Shown one piece after another: positions 27,901 through 36,000 of a stretch of DNA of 64,000 nt; within the stretch, counting starts at the first letter, position 1, and each line of letters opens with the position of its first letter. The notes under the pieces were generated by a model. It ran no database searches and was not told the DNA's origin. It saw nothing but the letters and a program-made list of their open reading frames with translations. Origin of the DNA: Metridium senile. Taxonomy: Eukaryota; Cnidaria; Anthozoa; Actiniaria; Metridiidae. The stretch covers positions 16,010,328 through 16,074,327 of the forward strand of contig OX459107.1 in the NCBI GenBank assembly GCA_949775045.1, written 5' to 3'. The translations under genes were made by a program, and so were the position numbers.

Positions 27901-29719
27901 CAGTCTGTCCACAAAGAAGCCCTCTCCTGGGTCACAATAATGCGAGCTTTGAGATAAACAAAAACTATTATCAGTATGCTATGTTGTCACAAACTTTAAT
28001 ATGCATAAGCCTGGTTCATAGAGTGAAGTCATGTAACCCGTGAAACAGATATTAGACTAATACACCTTAGCAGTCTCTAATTACATTGTTTTCTTTTCTG
28101 TCTATTTGACTATTACACCTTGACTATTTAATTTTGTTTCACGGGTTAGAGTGAAGTCATTTAACCCGTGAAACAGATATTAGACTAATACACCTTAGCA
28201 GTCTTGAATTCCATTGTTTTCTTTTGTGTCTATTTGCCTATTACACTTGAGCAAGCAATTTCTATTTCACGGGTTAAATGTCTTCACTCTACTTGTTTCA
28301 CGAGTATATTATTTGTACTCTAGCGACATACCATAAGCATAAGAAACATACGCAGACACAAGACAAGTACCACTAATGAGCAAAGCCTATATGGCCAAAA
28401 CCTAAACGAGTAGAAGACTGGGTACTAGTTTCCCTAATTAATGTAATTAAGAAATTAACCTCATAATATAAAAGATATATCAAGATATGTAAGATTCCTG
28501 AGTTTGGTTGCCTTTTGTTGGATTTGGACGCCTGTCCTTCCAATCCATACATTCCTTTGTAATTTTGGGCAATTTTGAATGGCTGTAACTCACTCAATAT
28601 CCAACCAAAAGCACCAAATCTCTTTTGGTATTGGCCACTAGATATAGGGGGACATTTTGGTTATTTCCTCAGTATTAAGAAGAAAAAAAATCCGTAGCGT
28701 TTTCGAATCGTATTTGCCCGTCCACACGTATACACGAAAACGATTCGAAAACACTAGCCATCCATAATTGTTATAGTATTGGTTCATACCATGACGAGAG
28801 CTGAAACCCTGGCCAGTTAAGACCACGCTACGGTAATTAGCTTTGGCGATGAACTCACTCTATGGAGAGAAATGTATATAGATCAGTAAATGGATAGATC
28901 AGTAAATGGATGGATGGATGGATGGATGGATGGATGGATGGATGGATGGATGGATGGGTGGGTGGATGGATGGATGGATGGATGGATGGATGGATGGATG
29001 GATGGATGGATGGATGGATGGATGGATGGGTGGATGGATGGGTGGATGGATGGATGGATGGATGAATGAAAAAAAGAATGAATGAATGAATGGGTGGGTG
29101 GATAAATGAATAGATGAGTGGATGAATGATAGAAAAAATAAATGAACGATTGAAAAAATAAATGGATGGATGGATGGATGATAAAGGGATGGATGGATAG
29201 ACTTCGGTCTTAGTTTTTTAATTCCCCAGGGGAATAGTAAATAATAAATCTTTTGTTACCATGCTTATGATTATGACGCTCGTGTGAACCACGCTTAATT
29301 GCACTATTTTGTACAAACTTGAATATGTGCAAGTTTACTGCTAGCCTCCCTCGCAGCCGTTATTACTGTCGGGCTTCCTGTGTTGAGGGAGCGTTGCGTG
29401 ACGAGGATAAACACGACTGCAGGGGAGACTAGCTTTACACTGCTTGTACATATTCAAATTTTCGTTTGCCCTATTTGGTCGTCTTGCTTGATAAATTGCT
29501 AAAATGAAGAAAAGAAAGAGTGACCTAGAAAGTCCGTTCGATAGGTTAATAAAACCATCTATAATGACACTGACTGCATACTTTAAAGCAACAACTACGA
29601 GGTCGAATTAACAAACTCACGTAATGTTGATCATGATTATTATCGATCATATAAGCATCCAATGCCGTTGCTCTTCCAGCCATGATGACTCTCAGTCTTT
29701 GTAAACACACGGCAGACAT
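7877..29719 (-). CDS. Xaa-Pro aminopeptidase 1-like protein, predicted catalytically dead (24 exons)
   Basis: Exons, 5' to 3' on the minus strand: 29719-29621, 28859-28790, 27946-27839, 27352-27312, 27232-27181, 27039-27017, 26593-26458, 23654-23559, 23066-22985, 22538-22379, 21070-21026, 20481-20395, 20302-20252, 19739-19681, 19258-19181, 15487-15422, 14009-13949, 13074-13005, 11528-11424, 10939-10868, 9828-9737, 8481-8434, 8333-8283, 8005-7877. All have AG/GT ends and the phases join to 1,881 nt, 626 residues, against about 623 in human XPNPEP1. The order of blocks follows the cytosolic enzyme: [54 protein letters not shown], ending [16 protein letters not shown]. Working family members remove an N-terminal residue before proline, using two Mn ions. 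Here the ligand Asp residues are Ala412 and Asn423, and the active-site His residues are Leu394, Val482 and Met495; His486, Glu521 and Glu540 remain. The frame is intact, so a non-enzymatic or divergent role is more likely than a pseudogene. The start chosen is where homology begins; in-frame ATGs at 29752 and 29878 would add an Arg-rich leader. The exon 7 donor (GTTGGC) is weak. Confidence 0.93.
7995..8275. repeat. GAT-type trinucleotide repeat in intron 23
   Basis: Imperfect GAT/GGT triplets fill the whole intron between exons 24 and 23 of the XPNPEP1-like gene, almost touching the exon 24 acceptor. Open frames on both strands are artefacts of the triplet period. Confidence 0.9.
8885..9043. 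mobile_element. Inverted-repeat element, GCTAACAC family, truncated copy
   Basis: Starts with CAGCTAACACATTGCTATG and carries the block CACCCAATTCAAATG, repeated inverted near 9024-9037. The same family recurs at 11200-11382, 54527-54658 and 62913-63750. No transposase: a non-autonomous DNA element (MITE-like). Confidence 0.65.
9347..9649. mobile_element. Two adjacent inverted-repeat (MITE-like) elements
   Basis: Element one (9347-9467) is bounded by ACTTATTGACTGAG and its reverse complement, with inner arms GGCCGTACGG/CCGTACGGCC. Element two (9470-9649) is bounded by TTATCATGTGATCCGTAT and ATACGGGTCATATGATAA, with the inner palindrome CTGGTCCGTACG/CGTACGGACCAG type. No coding capacity; they lie in intron 21 of the XPNPEP1-like gene. 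Confidence 0.7.
9900..10325. mobile_element. Composite inverted-repeat element (two palindromic units)
   Basis: Outer ends TAGTCTCCTTCACAG and CTATGAAGGTGACTA flank two hairpin units, each with GCTCAACGTTCGT/ACGAACGTTGAGC arms and GGCCTTTGCA/TGCAAAGGCC arms. It looks like two MITE copies fused or nested in intron 20/21 sequence. Confidence 0.65.
10728..10845. repeat. (ATC)n/(ATT)n microsatellite in intron 20
   Basis: About 30 perfect ATC triplets followed by ATT triplets, between exons 21 and 20 of the XPNPEP1-like gene. The poly-Asp and poly-Ser frames are artefacts. Confidence 0.95.
11200..11382. mobile_element. GCTAACACGTTGC-family MITE, intact copy
   Basis: Terminal arms read CGGCTAACACGTTGCTATG... 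and their inverse (...GCAACGCGTTAGCCG), with inner inverted blocks TTTCCACCCAATTCAAA and TTTTGAATTGGGTGGAAA. About 180 bp, non-coding; the reference copy for the other members in this window. Confidence 0.8.
11570..12950. repeat. 42-bp GATGATGGT minisatellite in intron 18
   Basis: Units built on GATGATGGTGTCAATGATGA and GGTTATGATGATGGTTGT, about 42 bp, grade into simple GAT repeats above 12700. They fill the intron between exons 19 and 18 of the XPNPEP1-like gene. Because 42 is a multiple of three, Asp/Gly-rich and Met/Val-rich frames stay open for up to 350 codons; these are not genes. Confidence 0.95.
13075..13240 (-). repeat. Three 72-bp repeats carrying copies of the exon 18 acceptor
   Basis: Three head-to-tail copies share ACACTCCTACAACACCAATC and AATACACATAAATAAAT. 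The leftmost copy contains the genuine 3' splice site of exon 18 (intron ...TTGTAG, exon GAGTGTTATACCC), so the two others repeat that acceptor and the first exon bases upstream. One copy would read GAG TGA, a stop, if used. Confidence 0.85.
13388..13948 (-). repeat. GC-rich minisatellite carrying copies of the exon 17 donor
   Basis: Units of roughly 50-80 bp alternate CCCGGGTATAATACCTTGTC with CCATTCACTTGGTGTGCCGT. The second motif is, in reverse, the last part of exon 17 (ACGGCACACCAAGTGAATGG), and the first is its donor plus intron start (GACAAG/GTATTATAC). Six decoy copies start near 13448, 13499, 13657, 13739, 13810 and 13882, next to the true one at about 13955. The array was evidently born from this exon-intron junction. 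Confidence 0.9.
14073..14292. mobile_element. MITE-like element with ACAGTCAAAACA ends
   Basis: Terminal inverted repeats ACAGTCAAAACA/TGTTTTGACTGT and inner arms TTTCGAAATTTGTTTCCATT and its inverse. 220 bp, AT-rich, no coding, in intron 16 of the XPNPEP1-like gene. Confidence 0.8.
14576..15078. repeat. 52-bp minisatellite in intron 16
   Basis: About nine units built on GGAATCAGGGATCACATGCC and TGGGATTGGCGATCACATAG. Differences between units are few, so expansion is recent. Non-coding, between exons 17 and 16. Confidence 0.93.
15171..15415. mobile_element. MITE-like element with long (about 85 bp) inverted ends
   Basis: Ends ACAGTCAATTCAAAAA and TTTTGAATTGACTGT; arms extend through GTCGTCAATAGGCTTCAAGT and ACCGAAAGGTA. 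The right end stops seven bases short of exon 16 (15422-15487), so the element sits almost on that exon's donor. Confidence 0.85.
15565..15862. mobile_element. MITE-like element, CATCCTCGGGAACCCAGGGG family, copy A
   Basis: Arms of over 100 bp start CATCCTCGGGAACCCAGGGG and end with the inverse. Inner blocks include GTAGTCTGTTGGAGCTTGTT and ACTTCCGGAACAAGCTCC. Copy B at 35710-35974 is nearly identical apart from a shorter centre, so the family was recently mobile. No transposase is encoded. Confidence 0.9.
16163..19130. repeat. 3-kb, 24-bp satellite-like array in intron 15
   Basis: More than 100 units of TTATATATATCGTTGTTGTTGTCG type, some with an extra ATCATTATCG segment. It lies between exons 16 and 15 of the XPNPEP1-like gene. 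Because 24 is divisible by three, five of the six frames read hundreds of codons of IVV, LLLSLY or CRYIYR repeats; none is a gene. Confidence 0.97.
19357..19381. repeat. Poly-C tract
   Basis: An uninterrupted C run in intron 14 (between exons 15 and 14). Its length is likely to be a sequencing or assembly estimate. Confidence 0.9.
19764..20235. repeat. GAT-rich repeat in intron 13
   Basis: About 22 perfect GAT triplets degrade into GAT/AAT-rich sequence, filling the intron between exon 14 (19681-19739) and exon 13 (20252-20302). It begins 25 bases from exon 14. Confidence 0.93.
20594..20795. repeat. GAT microsatellite in intron 11
   Basis: GAT/AAT-rich sequence ending in about 15 perfect GAT triplets, between exons 12 and 11 of the XPNPEP1-like gene. 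Confidence 0.9.
21118..22262. repeat. (ATTGTT)n hexanucleotide array with flanking ATC/CAA triplets in intron 10
   Basis: About 100 near-perfect ATTGTT hexamers (21262-21890) between ATC-rich and CAA/CAT-rich flanks. Reading frames of poly-Leu, poly-(Ile-Val) and poly-(Ile-Thr) are artefacts. It lies between exons 11 and 10. Confidence 0.97.
22583..22727. mobile_element. MITE-like hairpin element
   Basis: Ends TTCACAGTTCCGTTCAGTGA and TCACTGAACGGAACTGTGAA are a perfect inverted pair, with inner arms CCAAGTCGACGTTCG/CGAACCTCGACTTGG type. 145 bp, intron 9. Confidence 0.85.
23166..23323. mobile_element. MITE-like inverted-repeat element
   Basis: Arms AACTGTGGGTAATACCAATT and the imperfect inverse ending ATTACCCATAGTT, with inner CTAAATTACCCAAACA and TGTTTGGTAATTTAG. 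Intron 8 of the XPNPEP1-like gene. Confidence 0.75.
23340..23481. mobile_element. MITE-like element, TTTCAGATCATGTGATGC family, copy 1
   Basis: Contains CATCACATGATCTGAAATGG, TCATTTACATGTGAAAGAA and the end AGAGGTCTATT. Two further copies, in the other orientation, lie at 34629-34805 and 54674-54850, so the family has at least three members in 64 kb. Confidence 0.8.
23710..24377. mobile_element. Large inverted-repeat element (about 670 bp)
   Basis: Left arm starts GATGATCTCAAGCATGTTAA and the right arm ends with the inverse TTAACATGCTTGAGATGATG. Inner arms TGGTCACGTGACCATTAAGG and CCTTAATGGTCACGTGACCA flank AAATGGGCCGGTTAGAA and its inverse. No open frame of note. The 18-bp array starts directly beyond its right end. 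Confidence 0.8.
24378..26225. repeat. 18-bp minisatellite in intron 7
   Basis: About 90 units of GATAGTGATGGCAATAAT, with a GAAGATGACAATAATGAT variant every few units giving a higher-order period of about 190 bp in 24750-25330. It lies between exons 8 and 7. Long open frames (over 550 codons) follow from the 18-bp period. Confidence 0.97.
26341..26430. repeat. Short outlier of the 18-bp minisatellite, close to exon 7
   Basis: Five units of the GATAGTGATGGCAATAAT array, separated from the main block by about 110 unique bases and ending some 30 bases from the exon 7 donor at 26457. Confidence 0.9.
26783..26935. repeat. (GGAA)n tetranucleotide repeat in intron 6
   Basis: About 25 perfect GGAA units followed by GGAAC variants, between exon 7 and exon 6 of the XPNPEP1-like gene. 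Confidence 0.95.
27412..27757. repeat. 16-bp minisatellite in intron 3
   Basis: About 21 units of CACTCTCGTAAGCGAC with GAGC/GACC variation at the joint, between exons 4 and 3. There are no spacers, so this is not a CRISPR array. The 16-bp period keeps three minus-strand frames open ([13 protein letters not shown] repeats). Confidence 0.96.
28020..28292. mobile_element. Two tandem copies of a MITE-like element
   Basis: Two units (28020-28147 and 28148-28292) each start GAGTGAAGTCAT-TAACCCGTGAAAC and end GTTTCACGGGTTA or TATTTCACGGGTTAAATG. A second terminal GAAGACATT-type inverse closes the pair. Intron 2 of the XPNPEP1-like gene. Confidence 0.75.
28893..29190. repeat. (GGAT)n/(GAAT)n microsatellite in intron 1
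   Basis: Over 35 GGAT units with a few GGGT variants, then GAAT-type units, between exons 2 and 1. Confidence 0.95.
29315..29462. mobile_element. MITE-like inverted-repeat element
   Basis: Ends AAACTTGAATATGTGCAAG and TGTACATATTCAAATTT with inner GCTAGCCTCCC/GGGGAGACTAGC. Non-coding, in intron 1. Confidence 0.65.
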
Positions 29720-31390
29720 TTTGTCATAGGCTCGAGTCGCTCTGAAGGACATCCTCGTGTACCTGAAGAGAGACTGCCTTTGTGCAAAGTGACAAGCTGT
29801 AGGGTAGGTGATAAAACCCGAATAATGACCTAATATTGCGAAATAGCTATAGCATTTCATCATAATGTAACGGGTCACGCAATGCGTAGACTACTAAGCA
29901 AAGCAGCAAAACGCTCCAAAATGACCACAGGCAGCCGGCAAGCAATTCACTTTTACAGTAGAGATATGTGAGGAAAAAAATCGGTATTTTATATTGAAAT
30001 AAATTTGAACATATTTCAATCTTGTGTTGTTGTTAATAAACTTATTTGGTGTCATTCTGGGTGGTTTTTGAACGTTTTAGAGCATTGTACAGGTACAGGT
30101 GGGCAAAAACTAGCATAATCTAAACTTGTCTTGAAAGAGGGGGAGGGGGGGGGGGGCAACGTCCAAAATTAATCAGTGAAGGAGGGTGGGGGGGTGTAAC
30201 ACCTAACTTTAATTTGAAACTGAAAACTCAACAAATTGACGAAGACTTCCTCGTCAAAATTGGTTAGATTCTCGGGCGATCGTGATATAACCTTTTTCTC
30301 GTAAGTATTCAGCAGGCTTCTCAATTTGAACAAAGGTGGGGGGGGGGGGGGGGGGGGGGCAAGGCGTAATGTTCTTCATTTGTGAGGAGGGGGGGGGAGT
30401 AATTGAATTTTTTTCGCTTATTTCTCAACCCCCCCTCCTGATAATTATTGCGTAGTCCCTTATAAACAGACAAACAAGCCAATAAACAAACAAACAATAG
30501 AAACTTATAAACGACGGACAAACAAATGAACAGAGAAATAAAAAAACTTAAAAATAGACAAACAAAATTATAAACGACAAACATGCAAATGAAAACTGAA
30601 AAAAAACCAGACAAACAAACAAACGATTATCACTGAATCTAGAGCTGTATTGCTTTTTTATATTTACAATTAAAAACATACAAAAACTAGTCCCTAAATT
30701 TACTTATAAGTTCCCCATTTACTATTGGCTATCATGGTCTATGTGCACGGGCCAACCAACTTCAAGTGTTTATTGAATGTCAGATTTCCGGAGAAAAGAA
30801 AAATTCAAATTGTAATCTTCAAGGTATTTTTTGCATAACTTGTTGCCGCAATATTATTAGTGGATATGGCTTGTCAATAAAGCTGTTACACCAATGAACT
30901 TGTTGGAAATTCTTCATTTTGCGTTGCGAGTTGTTGAAGCGGAGGCAAGTTACAAGTTACATCAATCTTTAGCGCAGCCTTAAACTTACGGGTCCCCTTT
31001 TTTTTTTTGAAGTTTTATCCCAAAAAGAAGTCGACTCATTTGTTTCTGCTGGATATGTAAAGAAATAGAGTGGTACCTCTATTAAGCGGTCACCCATTAA
31101 GCGGTCACCCTCTATTAGGCGGCCACAATAAAAAGTCAAAATCTATTCCTATACCTATTCTATAGCTCTATTCAGCGGCCAACCTCTATTATAAGCGGCC
31201 ACTTTGGAAAGTCCCGAGGGTGATCACTTAATTGAGGTACCACTGTAGCACGATGATGAATTGTTTTTCCCAAAAACGATCTCCTCCTTTGTGTGTTGGA
31301 AACCTATTGTATTCTGCGTTAGCTTTGTTCTGTTATTTAATTAGGAGAATTTTGATGTTTCTATGGAAGAAAATTACGAAAACTGCGTTT
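29720..31390. other. Spacer between the XPNPEP1-like and PAAT-like genes
   Basis: Contains the presumed promoter and 5' UTR of the XPNPEP1-like gene (above 29720), G-rich tracts at 30139-30196, a poly-G run at 30338-30359 and a separate MITE at 31069-31245. No gene was recognised. Confidence 0.5.
31069..31245. mobile_element. MITE-like element, ATTAAGCGGTCACC family, copy A
   Basis: Ends AGTGGTACCTCTATTAAGCG and AATTGAGGTACCACT. The inside repeats CTATTAGGCGGCCAC-like blocks. Copy B is at 51086-51337 with one more internal block. Confidence 0.85.
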
Positions 31391-31660
31391 AGTATATGAA
31401 GATTTCAACTGCATTGACTATACTGAAGTATCCTCTACTTTGGATGAAATTGGTACTTAGTCTTCGAATAGGCCACACTAGCTCTTGGTAATGTGAGTAA
31501 CTGTGCTTTGCATGTGCACTGAATTAATTGTTGTTGACGCAAAAACTGCAATGACTAAACTGATGTATCTCCTACTTTAGAAGGAGCACTGATTCTTCGA
31601 CTATGCACTAACCCCGGCTGCGGGTTACCGTGCATTGCATGTGCAATCAACTGTCTTTGT
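31391..31660. repeat. Duplicated tail of the PAAT-like last exon
   Basis: 31540-31660 repeats 31661-31782, the end of the PAAT-like coding region, at about 120 bp period and high identity (shared CTGCAATGACTAAACTGA and CCCCGGCTGCGGGTT). 31391-31535 is a third, diverged copy. The extra copies lie beyond the stop codon. Confidence 0.85.
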
Positions 31661-31674
31661 TGCAACTGCAATGA

Positions 31675-33003
31675 CTAAACTGAGGTATCCCCTACTTTAA
31701 AAGGAGCACTTATTCTTCGATTATGTACTAGCCCCGGCTGCGGGTTGCCGTGCACTGCATGTGCAATCAACTGTTCCTGTCGTAACTGCAATGACTGGTA
31801 AAGAGCATCGAATTGCAAATCGATGTGACGTTGAAAATGCTGTAGTTTTTGTTCAACTTTGGCCATAATTCTCTCCTCTGTGGCGTATATATTGGTGGTG
31901 ATAGAATGATAGACTGACAGACACCCAGGACATCCACAAGACACACACCTGCAAGAGAACACATCAGATTTAGGGACGGACCATTTGATATTTGAGGGAG
32001 GGGTTAGGCAAATATCAAAAAAAAAATTCGAGCACAGCCTTAAAGAGAGAAAAAATCGTGCACAGCAACAATGACCAAAAAAATATTCTTGCAAGTTGAA
32101 AAAAAAAAATTCCTGCAAAAAAAGTTTCAACAATGTAATATTTCGCTAGTTATGTTTCTGGTGGAGTGAAACTGACTTAATAGTTACCTTGCTTTTGTTC
32201 CAAGTTCAGGGGCTGACGAAACCTTAGCTGAACTAGTAGCTAGGGGAGGGGAGGGTGGGGAGCCTCGATGGCCTCTTTCATCATAATGTACCGCGTGACC
32301 TGGTATACTCGGTGTGCTTTTACTAGCATATGACGTCATGTGAGGTGTCATTTCGACTTGACCAGGTCTTAGCCGACTTTGAACGTAAGCCTCCCACCGT
32401 GCTTGGGTCTGATCTTCTGGGTATCTGTCACCATTAGGAATAATGTCCCCATTGTGGATAGGTCCGTTTTCTCGTCGATTGCTACGATCTATCATTAGTC
32501 CTGCTAATCTATTGATTAGAGCATCGTCTTGTTCTGGACTACCGTGATCTATGGTTGACAGAATATTATACTGAGTTGAGTCATTTATTCATTCATTCAT
32601 CATTCAATCAACTAACCAATCAATCAACCATTCAATTATATTCAATCAATCAATCAATCATCCATCCATCCAGTCATTCAATCACTCATTTAATCAATCC
32701 CTCATCCATCCATTAAATCAATTAATCAATCAATCATCCATCCAGTCATTCAATCAATCAATCATCCATCAAGTCATTCAATCAATCAATCAATCATCCA
32801 TCCAGTCATTCAATCAATCAATCATCCATCCAGTCATTCAATCAATCAATCATCCATCCAGTCATTCAATCAATCAATCATCCATCCATGCATTAAATCA
32901 ATTAATCAACCAATCAATCAATCATTCGATCAATCACTCATCCATTCATTCCATCAATCAATCAACCATCCAGCCATTCATTCATTCATTCATTCAACCA
33001 ACA

Positions 33004-33083
<80 letters not shown>

Positions 33084-36000
33084 TATCTATCTATCTATCA
33101 TTACCCATTCTATTGTACTGGTCCTCTTCTTCCAGTTCTCTCGCTCTTACAATAGCATGCTGCAAAAGACTTCCATCGCTGGCAACACTAAATCGATGTG
33201 AAGGTGTCGGGTCATCTTGTTTGGTATCTACACTGCGTGACCTGGGTCTTGACTGACGCATCTGTACACTCTGAGCCTGCAGTCATACAAAAGAAATCTC
33301 AAACATCATTTTTTCCATAGAAATGACGGGTTTGCCACTATGTTGACCCATTTATCTACAACCAAAGCTTCGTCTGAGCAACAAAGAACTCAAAAGGGGT
33401 AGATAAGAACAACTACAACATGTACTCACCCACTGCATCTGTTCCATGGATGCTAGCAGCTTCTCTGCTTCAGGTGTTAATTCTTTCCCTGATGTTTTGA
33501 TAAACTCTTTCACACTGGCAAGGTTTACTGACCCAGGAATAAGGTTAACGCCAGTCTGCAAGTAACAGCACAAAGTATTAGAAAACAATTATTACTAGTA
33601 ATGGTGGTTTCCCTCTATTCCTTCCCATTCCTTATCCATCCATCCTTTCTTCATTCATTTATTCCTCCACGATTTCCCTTCTTTCTTCATTCCTTCTTTC
33701 TTGCCTTTCCTCCTACACTTCTTCCTTCCTTCCTTCCTTTTCCTTTCACTTATTCCTTCTTTCTTGCATTTCCTCCTTCCTTCCATCTCCCTTCTTTTCT
33801 TTTTTCTTGCCTCCTACACTCCTTCCTTCTTCTCTTTCTTCCTTGCCTTTCCTACTACACTCCTTCCTTCTCCTTTCCCTTATTCCTTCTTCTTTGCCTT
33901 TCTTCCTTCCTTCTCCCTTCTTTTCTTTTTTCCTTCTTTCTTGCCTCCTACATTCCTTCCTTCTCCACTTTCTTCCTTGCCTTTCCTACTACACTCCTTC
34001 TTCTCCCTTCTTTTCTTTTTTCCTTCTTTCTTGCCTCCTACATTCCTTCCTTCTCCTCTTTCTTCCTTGCCTTTCCTACTACACTCCTCCTTCTCCCTTC
34101 TTTTCTTTTTTCCTTCTTTCTTGCCTCCTACACTCCTTCCTCTCCTTTCCCTTCTCTTCCATTCTTCTTACCTTCCTTCTTCTTTCCTCTATCCTTTACT
34201 TTGGAGATTCAAATCCAATCCTTCCTTCCATCCTTCCTCAAATCTTCCTTCCTCAAATCTTCCTTCCTTCCTTCCCTTCTTTCCTTCTGCAATTCTCCTT
34301 TCCTTTCTTTCCTTTCATCCTCTATCTACCCCCATTCACTTCTCTCCCTTCCGCCTTTCTTCCCTTCCTTCCTTCCACAAATTTCCCTCCTCCTTCTACC
34401 CCATTCCCTTTCCTCCCTTCTGTCTTTCCTCCACCACATGTCATTCAGTAACACTATGCTTACTGGTATTGCGGCAGGGATTCCATCTTGTCCAGGTAAA
34501 GTATTGCCAGTAGGTCTTTTGGCCACCGTGACAACAATCGTCTGGATTCTTACAGCGTGAGGTTGTGGGTAAGATAGAAACTGGGGAATAAAGAAAAAAC
34601 ATCAGTATTTGTAAGAGCGGATAACCCATAGACCTCTTTGCCTTCCTTGTTTGTTGTCCCATTTCAGATCATGTGATGCTACCCTTGGGAATTGTTTCTT
34701 TCACATGTAAATGATTTAACACGTTCATCATAAAAGAACAATTCTCAAGGGAATGACACATGGTCTGAAATGGGCAATTTGCATACTGAGGTAAATAGGT
34801 CTATTGTTACAACATTTGAGGGGAAAAAGTGTGGCCATTCCAATGTATATATGACAAAAACCATATTATGGTCTGAGATAGATTTGTATCTTTCTTTACC
34901 TTAATTGCACATCTACACTTTCCACGAACATACTCAGATAAGTCAAATTCTGTTTCAAACAAGGACACCTTTCTATTGGGGAAGAAACTTATTGTTAATG
35001 AATGAATGGACAAACAGATGGATGCCAAAGTTGATGAATAGATGAATTGATATTGAAATTAATGAATGAATAAAAGAATGGATGAGATTGAATTAATAGG
35101 ATAAGGATTAATGAATGAGAGGATGAATGAATGAATATATAAATGAATGAAAGAATGGATGAATAAAAAAAAAGCACGTTTGTCACCTTTGCTAAGCCTA
35201 CAAGCTAGTGGCGCAAAGAATCATGGATCTGTTTTAAAACTAGACGTGCATTCGGCACGCAAGCCTTTCTTGTTGTCTTATAAGTCAAAATGGTCATATC
35301 TGAATACCGCATTGACAAGTGTGGCGATGTGGCCATGAAATCCCTGCGTTCTATTAGAGCATACACAAATTACCCATAGTCCCCTGTGCTACTAGCTTGT
35401 AAGATTTTCATTTCATTGGTGACAAACTTTCTCACAAAGGGTGTATATAAATGAATGAAAGAATATAATTTGAATAAACGGACAAATGAACAAATAAATC
35501 AATGAATAAATAAAAGAATATATGAGTAAGATTATATCAAATGAATGAATGAATTAAATAGTTAATATACAATTGCATAAATGAATGAATGAATAGTTCA
35601 ATTAATGAACAAATAAATGAATGAATAAACAAATAAATACTGGAATGAAAGGATAAATAAATGAATGAATGAATGAATGAATGAATGAATGAATGAATGA
35701 ATGAATGGACATCCTCGGGAACCCAGGGGTAATCTTCTGTCGTTCGTTTCTCGCTTCCAGAATAAATACCCCTGGGAACGTAGTCTGTTGGAGCTTGTTC
35801 CGGAAGTCAAAATTCAAACTTATTTAACGACTTTCTTTGAATGGTTATCTTGATTTTCATTGGTCGATGAATTTTGACTTCCGGAACAAGCTCCAACAGA
35901 CTACGTTCCCAGGGGCATTTATTCTGGAAGCGAGAAACGAGTGACAGAAGATTACCCCTGGGTTCCCGAGGATGATGAATGGATGAATGAATGAACAAAT

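Noticed and set aside
33601..34560. Plus-strand Phe/Pro/Leu/Ser-rich frame of 319 codons
   Set aside because: Pyrimidine-rich TTCC repeat between PAAT-like exons 5 and 4, antisense to that gene; other frames are similarly open.
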